This document shows, piece by piece, positions 15,698 through 22,214 of a DNA stretch of 27,128 nt. The first letter of the stretch is position 1, and each line of letters opens with the position of its first letter. The stretch comes from JAMIFV01 sp035906055 (lineage in GTDB: Bacteria; Pseudomonadota; Alphaproteobacteria; Rickettsiales; JABCZZ01), in assembly GCA_035906055.1 (NCBI GenBank), contig JAMIFV010000049.1, positions 1 to 27,128 on the forward strand, given 5' to 3'. The notes below the pieces were generated by a model. It did no database searches. It was not told where the DNA came from and saw only the letters and a program-made list of their open reading frames with translations. The translations under genes were made by a program, and so were the position numbers.

Positions 15698-15726
15698 ATT
15701 ATACTTGTTGTCACATGCCTGTACAA
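15698..15726 (-). promoter_or_regulatory. Candidate promoter giving a leaderless prepilin transcript
   Basis: On the minus strand a perfect TATAAT (15698-15703) is preceded, after exactly 17 bases, by TTGTAC (15721-15726), a partial -35 match. The ATG codons at 15694 and 15691 begin 4 and 7 bases after the -10. Transcription would therefore begin at about the start codon itself, and no Shine-Dalgarno sequence is visible, which is consistent with a leaderless message starting at Met 15691. Confidence 0.4.
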
Positions 15727-15738
15727 GACGAGGAAAAC

Positions 15739-16164
15739 ATGAAGAAATCATTAACGATCATTCTATTACTTGCACTTAGCGCCTGCGCCGCTTCCGGCGA
15801 CGATGTATATTGCAAGCAATTCCGTCTTGCGGAAGGCAGCGCGGAATACGGCAACTGCAAAGCCTATTACGCAAAAATGGACAACTGGTTCCTGCAGGAC
15901 AAGCAAGCCTGCACCCAGAAAGCCGCACAGACCATCCCCGACTATCTCTACGACCATCCACGCTATGGCGAAGCGAGGAGCATTGACCGCTTCGGGATGA
16001 TGCGCTCCACCAGCATTGTCATCGAACCTGATTACAGGCGCAACGCATCGCTGGACGCGGAGCGTGAAAAAGTCATTGCCCCCTGCATGGCATCCAAAGG
16101 CTGGAAGAGCAACGTGAGCTGGCAGGCAGGGCGTGCGGGACAAAACCCCCAGCCGTCATTCTGA
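15739..16164 (+). CDS. Hypothetical lipoprotein
   Basis: The product has 141 residues. The signal is MKKSLTIILLLALSAC, with a lipobox LSAC and the lipidated Cys at residue 16, so the protein should be anchored to a membrane facing the periplasm. The mature part has four further Cys (in VYCKQF, GNCKAYY, QACTQK and APCMAS), which may form two disulfides, and conserved-looking aromatic residues (NWFLQDKQ, YLYDHPRYGEA). I do not recognise a family. The start is fixed by GAGGA five bases upstream of the ATG. The frame is open 22 codons further up, but that part overlaps the prepilin leader on the other strand. It precedes gmk by 36 bp. Confidence 0.75.
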   Translation: MKKSLTIILLLALSACAASGDDVYCKQFRLAEGSAEYGNCKAYYAKMDNWFLQDKQACTQKAAQTIPDYLYDHPRYGEARSIDRFGMMRSTSIVIEPDYRRNASLDAEREKVIAPCMASKGWKSNVSWQAGRAGQNPQPSF

Positions 16165-16200
16165 GATTGACCGGCCACCTCATACGTTTATAACAATCGC

Positions 16201-16830
16201 ATGCACAATACATACGCTCAACGCCGTGGTCTGATGTTCATCCTGTCCTCGCCCTCCGGTGCAGGAAAAACCACCATCTCCCGCCGCATGCTGGAAGTGG
16301 ACCCGGCATTGTCGCTCTCCATATCCGTCACCACCCGCCCCCGCCGCAGTAACGAGATCGACGGACGCGATTACCACTTCATCACCAAAGAACGTTTCAA
16401 CGAGATGCAGCGCAACAGTGAACTGCTGGAACATGCGCAGGTGTTCGACAATTACTACGGCACCCCCGCAAAATACGCCTATGACAGCATCACCAAGGGC
16501 AAGGACATCCTGTTCGACATTGACTGGCAGGGCACGCGTCAGCTCGCACAGAAGAATCGCGGCGACCTCGTAAGCGTGTTCATCCTTCCCCCTTCCCTTG
16601 CCGAGCTGGAACGCCGCCTTCGCACCCGCGCGCAGGACAGCGACGAAGTGGTTTCCAAACGCATGGCAAAAGCCGCCTCCGAGATCAGCCACTGGGAAGA
16701 ATATGACTATGTGCTGGTGAATGACGATCTGGAAGCCACCATCAGCAATGTGATCTGCATTTTACAGGCAGAACGCCTTAAACGTTCGCGCCAGCCGCAG
16801 CTCGCAGCTTATGTGGCTGGACTGAAATAG
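16201..16830 (+). CDS. gmk: Guanylate kinase
   Basis: The product has 209 residues. It phosphorylates GMP to GDP with ATP. The P-loop SSPSGAGKT is at residues 16-24. The GMP-binding region is SVTTRPRRSNEIDGRDYHFI, with the conserved Arg, Tyr and Glu, followed by LEHAQVFDNYYGTP. DILFDIDWQGTRQL is the Walker B-like segment. RTRAQDSDEVVSKRM is the lid region, and DYVLVNDDLEAT is typical of the C-terminal part. The ribosome-binding site is poor. It lies between a lipoprotein gene and an SGNH hydrolase gene, all on the same strand. Confidence 0.95.
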   Translation: MHNTYAQRRGLMFILSSPSGAGKTTISRRMLEVDPALSLSISVTTRPRRSNEIDGRDYHFITKERFNEMQRNSELLEHAQVFDNYYGTPAKYAYDSITKGKDILFDIDWQGTRQLAQKNRGDLVSVFILPPSLAELERRLRTRAQDSDEVVSKRMAKAASEISHWEEYDYVLVNDDLEATISNVICILQAERLKRSRQPQLAAYVAGLK

Positions 16831-16851
16831 CCAACCTGATTGGAGAAAATG

Positions 16852-17679
16852 ATGCAGGCACGATGCTTTGTAATGCTGGTTTTTGCAAGTATCGCACTTT
16901 CCCTTGCAGGCTTCTATGCCTACACGACACGTCACTATCATAATATCCCAACTACCGGCCATACCTCCCTGGACAAATGGCGCGCGTCACGAATCGACAT
17001 ATACACGAACGATTTCGGCGAGCTCAGCCGTTACCGTGAAGATAATAAAAAACTGGCAGCCGAGCCTGATAATTCACAGCGCGTGGTGTTCTTCGGCGAT
17101 TCCATTATTGAATTCTGGAACCTTGAAGATAATTTCGCCGGGAAGCCCTATGTCAATCGCGGCATAGCGGGCCAGAGCACATCGCAGATGCTGGTAAGGT
17201 TCCGCCAGGACGTTATCGACCTTCATCCCAAGGCCGCCCTGATACTTGCCACCAGCAACGATCTCGCAGGCAATGCCGGGAAGATGCTCGATGACGATAT
17301 ACGTTCCAACTACATGGCAATGTCGGATATGGCGCGCCAGAACGGCATCAGGCTTGTTTTCGTGTCCATGCTGCCGGTGCATAATTACACGCCTGAATCG
17401 CAGCAGTTTTACGCATCGCGCCCCAAGGAACGCACGGACGCGCTGAACGCGTGGCTCCGGCAGTTCAGCACCGCGCGCGGGCACACTTATGTAGATCTCA
17501 CCCCCGTGCTGCTGGATGAATCCGGCATGTTGCTCCTTGAATATGCCAATGACGGACTGCATCCCGAAGCGCCTGCCTATGCGCTCATGGCCAGGCACCT
17601 GCAGCCGGTTATCGAACAGGTGCTGGCACAACCCTCGCCGTCTGCCGTTAAAGAAGACCGCCGGGTTTTGGGAGATTGA
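16852..17679 (+). CDS. SGNH/GDSL-family hydrolase, membrane-anchored or secreted
   Basis: The product has 275 residues. The first 20 or so residues (MQARCFVMLVFASIALSLAG) form a signal peptide or anchor. The SGNH hydrolase motifs are FFGDSIIEFW with nucleophile S84, the GIAGQSTSQMLVRF block with the conserved Gly, ATSNDLAGNAG with the conserved Asn (the usual form is AGTND), and DGLHP with D234 and H237. Such enzymes remove acyl or acetyl groups from lipids, sugars or peptidoglycan; the substrate is not readable here. GGAG six bases before the ATG at 16852 sets the start; an ATG at 16849 and a TTG at 16840 are alternatives. Its 3' end overlaps the convergent rodA end by 32 bp. Confidence 0.8.
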   Translation: MQARCFVMLVFASIALSLAGFYAYTTRHYHNIPTTGHTSLDKWRASRIDIYTNDFGELSRYREDNKKLAAEPDNSQRVVFFGDSIIEFWNLEDNFAGKPYVNRGIAGQSTSQMLVRFRQDVIDLHPKAALILATSNDLAGNAGKMLDDDIRSNYMAMSDMARQNGIRLVFVSMLPVHNYTPESQQFYASRPKERTDALNAWLRQFSTARGHTYVDLTPVLLDESGMLLLEYANDGLHPEAPAYALMARHLQPVIEQVLAQPSPSAVKEDRRVLGD

Positions 17680-18784
17680 CATCCCGGTGCACATAGGCGT
17701 TCTGCATCAGGCCGAAGCCGAGCATGATCGAAAGCATGATACTTCCTCCGTAGGAAAGTAACGGCAGCGGCACACCTACTACCGGTATCAGCCCCATCAC
17801 CATCGAGATATTGATGATGATGTGCACGAACAGCATCGCCGACACGCCAACCGCCAGCAGTTTGCCGAACAGGTGCTTGCATCGCAGGAAGATGCTGATG
17901 CCGTGACTTATCAGCACCAGATATAACAGCAGCATCAGGAAGCACCCGAAAAACCCGAACTCCTCCGCCAGCATGGTAAAAATGAAGTCGGTGTGCTTCT
18001 CGGGCAAAAAGTCCAACTGCCCCTGCGATCCCTGCATATAGCCCTTACCAAACATGCCGCCCGAACCAATCGCGATCATGGACTGTATGATGTTATAGCC
18101 TGCGCCCTGCGGGTCTTCCTCCGGATGCAGGAAGGTGATTACCCTCTGCTTCTGGTAATCATGCAGGTGGTTCCATGCCAGCGGCGCCGCCACCAGCACG
18201 GCTGCAAGCGCCATTATGATATAGCGCATGCGCACGCGCGCACCCGCCATGTAACAAAGTATTATACTCATCAGCAGCACGATGGTGGCGGTGCCAAGAT
18301 TAGGCTGGCGGCGTATCAGCTCCACCGGCAACGCTATGATAAGCAGCGGCGGAATAAAGAAAGCGGGCTTGCTGACGTCGTTCTGGTTGATGGAGTGATA
18401 ATATTTGGCAAGCGCCAGTATCACGCCGATCTTCATCAGTTCCGAAGGCTGGAAATTGAAACCGCCGAATTCCACCCAGCGCTGCGCGCCCTTGCCCATA
18501 TACCCCATCAGCTTCACTGCTATCAGCGTCACTATGCCTGCGCCATACAACACATAGGCGTAGCGCATCAGCGTGGCGGCGGACGTAACCGCCAGCCCCA
18601 TCATCAGCGTGAATGCGAACAGGAAGTAAATCATCTGCTTGCCCGCCCAGGGGTGCATATTCCCCCCCGCTGCGGAATACATCATGGCGAAACCGATGCA
18701 TGCGGCCAGCGTTACATAGCCTGCGAACAGCCAGTGCATCTGGCCGAGTTTCTTGACCCTGACTGCCACCATTTTTGCCAGCAT
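17648..18784 (-). CDS. rodA: Peptidoglycan glycosyltransferase RodA
   Basis: The product has 378 residues and about ten membrane helices. RodA is the SEDS glycosyltransferase that polymerises glycan strands for lateral wall growth together with PBP2. SEDS marks seen are GKGAQRWVEFGGFNFQPSE, RRQPNLGTA, QSMIAIGSGGMFGKGYMQGSQ, LPEKHTDFIFTMLAEEFGF (containing the catalytic Asp region) and PVVGVPLPLLSYGGS. The start at 18784 overlaps the protease stop as TGATG, so the two are translationally coupled; the frame upstream of it belongs to the protease region in another frame. Usually rodA directly follows mrdA; here a protease gene separates them. Confidence 0.93.
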   Translation of the reverse strand: MLAKMVAVRVKKLGQMHWLFAGYVTLAACIGFAMMYSAAGGNMHPWAGKQMIYFLFAFTLMMGLAVTSAATLMRYAYVLYGAGIVTLIAVKLMGYMGKGAQRWVEFGGFNFQPSELMKIGVILALAKYYHSINQNDVSKPAFFIPPLLIIALPVELIRRQPNLGTATIVLLMSIILCYMAGARVRMRYIIMALAAVLVAAPLAWNHLHDYQKQRVITFLHPEEDPQGAGYNIIQSMIAIGSGGMFGKGYMQGSQGQLDFLPEKHTDFIFTMLAEEFGFFGCFLMLLLYLVLISHGISIFLRCKHLFGKLLAVGVSAMLFVHIIINISMVMGLIPVVGVPLPLLSYGGSIMLSIMLGFGLMQNAYVHRDVNLPKPGGLL

Positions 18785-19632
18785 CAGCGCATGCCCACCT
18801 GTGCGGGAGGAACTTCGGAAGCACTGGTCCTGATGCGGCACTGCACGTTCACGATATAACGCCGTGCGTTCTCCTCAAGAATACTGCTGGTATACATCAC
18901 AAGGTTAGAACCTCCCCATTGCGTGAACACGCCCTGATCCTCCAGGAACTTCTGCAGCGCGCGCAGCGTTATGGCAACGCCGAGCTTTTCCTGCGACAGC
19001 TGCTCTTTTGAGTACATGTTAAAAGTCTTTACTTCCAGCATCCCCATCACCATGCCGATGACATTGCCGGAATTATCCAGCACCGGCCCGCCGGAATTTC
19101 CCTGCCGCACCGCATCGGAAATATAGAACTGCCACGGATTGCCATACGCGTTGAGCTCCAGCTTCTGCACTTTTCCTTCCGCCACGCTTACTTCACCCTG
19201 CGCACCTTGTTCGCCTGGGTAGCCCACCAGCATCACGCTGTCACCCACCTTCATCGTGTTGATGTCGATGCGCAGCGGCGCAAAATTGGTTACGCCCGCA
19301 TCGGATTTAATAAGCGCCATGTCATGTTCAACGTCCAGCGCCGCCACGCGCGCCTGCTGTTCGGGTATGGGCCCGCTGATCACCACGTCCTTATCCTTGC
19401 ACTCCTTCACCACATGCGCGTTGGTCACAAGAAAATCGCGGTTCACGAAGAACCCCGTGCCTGATTGCACCGTATAATATTCCATACCCTGCGCCGATGC
19501 GCAAAGCGGCAGGAATAAAACTATAAATAAAAGTGTCATTCCCGCGAAAGCGGGAATCCAGCCTGTCCAAGCAAGCACCGGATTCCCGCTTTCGCGGGAA
19601 TGACAAGAAAAAAAGCCGTAAATAATCCTCAT
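18784..19632 (-). CDS. Trypsin-like (S1C-type) serine protease with repeat-derived leader
   Basis: The product has 282 residues from ATG 19632, which has AAGG about ten bases upstream. The catalytic triad is H73 (VTNAHVV), D104 (EHDMALIK) and S180 (RQGNSGGPVL), as in DegP/HtrA-type proteases, but there is no PDZ domain; about 70 residues follow the protease fold. Residues 10-33 are the translation of a palindromic repeat (HSRESGNP...WIPAFAGMT). This repeat is followed by a hydrophobic signal core and a likely cleavage site (LLFIVLFLPLCASA, then QG). An alternative start at ATG 19539, itself part of the repeat, would give a clean signal peptide but lacks a good ribosome-binding site. It lies between mrdA and rodA and is coupled to rodA, suggesting a periplasmic role in wall growth or its quality control. 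Confidence 0.82.
   Translation of the reverse strand: MRIIYGFFSCHSRESGNPVLAWTGWIPAFAGMTLLFIVLFLPLCASAQGMEYYTVQSGTGFFVNRDFLVTNAHVVKECKDKDVVISGPIPEQQARVAALDVEHDMALIKSDAGVTNFAPLRIDINTMKVGDSVMLVGYPGEQGAQGEVSVAEGKVQKLELNAYGNPWQFYISDAVRQGNSGGPVLDNSGNVIGMVMGMLEVKTFNMYSKEQLSQEKLGVAITLRALQKFLEDQGVFTQWGGSNLVMYTSSILEENARRYIVNVQCRIRTSASEVPPAQVGMR
19535..19604. repeat. Dispersed palindromic repeat, copy 3 (within a coding region)
   Basis: This is the best-preserved copy. GTCATTCCCGCGAAAGCGGG (19535-19554) and its inverted form ending GCGGGAATGAC (to 19604) flank a variable middle. Each arm also forms its own hairpin, CCCGCGAAAGCGGG or CCCGCTTTCGCGGG. The whole unit is open in the reading frame of the serine protease and would encode part of its N-terminus. 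Confidence 0.9.
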
Positions 19633-19669
19633 GATATTTAACCTTATAATTAACGTGTCATTAATTACG

Positions 19670-21544
19670 CTAGTCTATTTTCTCCCTGTCTTCCGGTTCG
19701 AGGTTTTCCGGCATCTTGGGCCCGTCCTCCCCGGCATCTAACGATTGTATCTTAAGCAGCACGTCGCTGACAATCGGCGCGGCCGCCGAAGCGCCGCCAC
19801 CGCCATGCTCCACGATCACCGCCGCCGCATATTTGGGGGCTGACACCGGCGCATAGCCCACAAACAACGCATGATGGCGATCCTCCCACGGCAGTTTGTT
19901 CTGGTCCACGCCATGCGTGATCAGCGGCTTCACCTGCGACGTACCCGTCTTGCCCGCCATCAGGAAGCGCGGGTCCTTGATGCGCCGTCCGAATGCCGTG
20001 CCGCGTTCGGAATTGGTCACGGCGTTCATGCCCTCCTGCACCGACGCCAGATGCGCCGTGCTTACCGGCAGCGGGTCGAACTCCGGTTCCGGGCCCTCCG
20101 TGGTAAGCCTTGGCACCACTTTAAGGCCAGTGGCAAGGCGTGCGGCCATAACGGTAAGCTGCATGGGCGTGGTGAGGATATACCCCTGCCCGATGCCCAC
20201 ATTGATCGTGTCACCACCCTGCCACTGCTGGTTATAACGCCTGCGTTTCCATGCATTGTCAGGCACGATCGCCGGTTTCTCGTCCGGCAGTCCCGTGCCG
20301 GTAAGCTCGCCCAGCCCGAACATGCGCGACATCTCTGCAATGCGGTCAATGCCAAGACGTTGCGCGAGCGTGAAGAAATACACGTCGCACGACTGCGCAA
20401 GCGCATCGCGCAGATTCACCGAGCCGTGCCCGCCCGGCTGTTTCCAGCACCGGAAGGAATGATTGCCCAGCATGAAATTGCCGCCGCAGAAGATATGGTT
20501 CTCCGGTGACACCAGCCCCGCCTTGAGCGCGGCCAGGCCCACCACCATCTTGAACGTGGAACCCGGGGGGTATTGCCCCGCCAGCGCCTTGTTCATCAGC
20601 GGCACGCGTTTATTCTCCAGCAGCTCCTTCCAGTATTTGCTTTTAATGCCCTTGCTGAACGCATTGGGCTCGAACGAAGGCATGGAACATAATGCGAGTA
20701 TATCGCCATTGCGCACGTTCATCACTACGATCGCCGCGCTTTCACTGCCAAGGCGCGAGGACGCATAAAGCTGCAGCCGCTTGTCGATAGTCAGCTTTAT
20801 GGTCTTACCTGCCCTGCCTTCATCGCGCTTGAGCTCACGCAGCGCCAGGCCGTGCACGTTCACTTCCGTCTCGCGCGAGCCTGCCACGCCGCGCAACTCA
20901 GGCTCCATCGCCTTTTCCACACCGTTCTTGCCTACCTTGAAATCCGGCAGGCGGCCCAGCGCCATTTCCTCTTCGGCCTGCTCGGTTATCTCCTCGTCTT
21001 CTTTCACATCTTTTTTGGAAAGCGCGCCGACATACCCAAGCAGATGCGACGCCTTGTCCCCCAGCGGATAGAAACGCACCTGCCCCGCTTCCACATATAT
21101 TTCGGGATAGTTGAGGCGGTAAAATTCAAACTGCGCCAGTTCATCCCACGAAAGATGTTCTTTGATCATTACCGGCGGCGAGTAGCGCGAAGTCCCGGCC
21201 CGCTTGATGATCTCCCTGATGCGCTCCGGGCTGAGGTCCAGTATCTCTGCGAGGGACTGGAGCACCTTCTCCGGTTTGCGATTGATCTCCGTATCAAGGT
21301 AGAGGCGGAAGTTCTTCTGGTTATCCGCCAGCACTTCGCCGTAACGGTCGAGCAGTATGCCGCGCACCGGTGCAATGAGCTGAAGTTTAACGCGGTTGCC
21401 TTCGGAAAGGTTCTTGTAAATATCGCCGCGCTGGAACTGCAAATAATAAAGCCTGCCCAGCAGCACACTTACCGCCGCCACGTTGGCCGCACCGAAGATG
21501 ACGGCGCGGCGCGTAAAACTGTGGGTTACAACCGGCTTAGACAT
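19670..21544 (-). CDS. mrdA: Penicillin-binding protein 2
   Basis: The product has 624 residues. It is the class B transpeptidase that cross-links peptidoglycan during elongation, in complex with RodA. One N-terminal membrane helix (about 12-34) is followed by the dimerisation region (RGILLDRYGEVLADN). The transpeptidase domain has the active Ser in PPGSTFKM (about residue 328), SCD at about 385 as the SxN-type motif, and KTGTS. The C-terminal tail is short and acidic. It starts 1 bp after the mreD stop and is followed after 37 bp by the serine protease. The usual Rod order is mreD-mrdA-rodA. Confidence 0.94.
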   Translation of the reverse strand: MSKPVVTHSFTRRAVIFGAANVAAVSVLLGRLYYLQFQRGDIYKNLSEGNRVKLQLIAPVRGILLDRYGEVLADNQKNFRLYLDTEINRKPEKVLQSLAEILDLSPERIREIIKRAGTSRYSPPVMIKEHLSWDELAQFEFYRLNYPEIYVEAGQVRFYPLGDKASHLLGYVGALSKKDVKEDEEITEQAEEEMALGRLPDFKVGKNGVEKAMEPELRGVAGSRETEVNVHGLALRELKRDEGRAGKTIKLTIDKRLQLYASSRLGSESAAIVVMNVRNGDILALCSMPSFEPNAFSKGIKSKYWKELLENKRVPLMNKALAGQYPPGSTFKMVVGLAALKAGLVSPENHIFCGGNFMLGNHSFRCWKQPGGHGSVNLRDALAQSCDVYFFTLAQRLGIDRIAEMSRMFGLGELTGTGLPDEKPAIVPDNAWKRRRYNQQWQGGDTINVGIGQGYILTTPMQLTVMAARLATGLKVVPRLTTEGPEPEFDPLPVSTAHLASVQEGMNAVTNSERGTAFGRRIKDPRFLMAGKTGTSQVKPLITHGVDQNKLPWEDRHHALFVGYAPVSAPKYAAAVIVEHGGGGASAAAPIVSDVLLKIQSLDAGEDGPKMPENLEPEDREKID

Positions 21545-21545
21545 A

Positions 21546-22055
21546 TTATTTCGTGCGCAGATGTTTGTAGATATAGGTCAGCATAAGGTGCATCAGCGGA
21601 TAGGTGATACAGGTTGCCACCCAGCGTGTAAACGGCAGCACGTGATCATAGGTTTTGGCGTAATACACGCACATTATGCTCCATTGCACCACAGTGGCTA
21701 AACCGGTCATCAGGGCGCAGGTGCCCCACACGGTGCCAAACACCGCACGCCCCATCAGCTTGCGCTGGCTCTGGATGATATAGGCCATCAAAACCAGCAG
21801 CAGCGACGACATACCCACGGGCGTGCCGCCCAGCGCGTCCTGTAGCAGCCCCAGCACGAACAGGAACGTATAAGGCAGCGCCCCCGGCGAATACACGCAC
21901 CAGTAAAACACCGACATCAGTGTAAAGGCGGGAGTTATCTCCGTCTGGCCCAGCAGCCTGAACGGAATGACGCTGAGCAGGGCAATAACCAGCGTAAATA
22001 AGGCAGGCACGGCCTGTATGATGATGCTTTCCGATCGCCTGTAGGGTGACTGCAT
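21546..22055 (-). CDS. mreD: Rod shape-determining protein MreD
   Basis: The product has 169 residues, the usual size. It is an integral membrane protein with about five hydrophobic segments. The family pattern FYWCVYSPGALPYTFLFVLG, then LLQDALGGTPVGMSSLLLVL, is clear. MreD works with MreC, MreB, RodA and PBP2 in elongation. Here it is the first gene of the minus-strand cluster, abutting mrdA. The genes mreB and mreC, which normally precede it, are not upstream: the neighbour is a divergent sensor kinase across a 159-bp gap. Confidence 0.9.
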   Translation of the reverse strand: MQSPYRRSESIIIQAVPALFTLVIALLSVIPFRLLGQTEITPAFTLMSVFYWCVYSPGALPYTFLFVLGLLQDALGGTPVGMSSLLLVLMAYIIQSQRKLMGRAVFGTVWGTCALMTGLATVVQWSIMCVYYAKTYDHVLPFTRWVATCITYPLMHLMLTYIYKHLRTK

Positions 22056-22214
22056 GGCTCACTTACCGTTTCGTTCACTTTTTAGTGCGTGTGTTTCAAT
22101 GCCTTGCACCGCCACACCAAAAAATATATTGGACTCGGCAGGCAACTTTATTACAACTATGTCCTCAGCTCACAAACACACATCACTAATTCTTACGTAG
22201 AGCATACTTACACC
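22056..22214. other. Divergent intergenic region, mreD / sensor kinase
   Basis: This 159-bp gap must hold the promoter for the rod cluster in one direction and for the kinase in the other. I see no convincing -35/-10 pair or repeat. The kinase frame is open back to 22089, but the residues encoded there do not look like any part of the sensor domain. Confidence 0.4.

Noticed and set aside
22089..22214. Upstream extension of the sensor kinase (42 codons)
   Set aside because: The ethylene-type sensor begins at about the Met at 22215; the extra residues have no membrane or sensor pattern.
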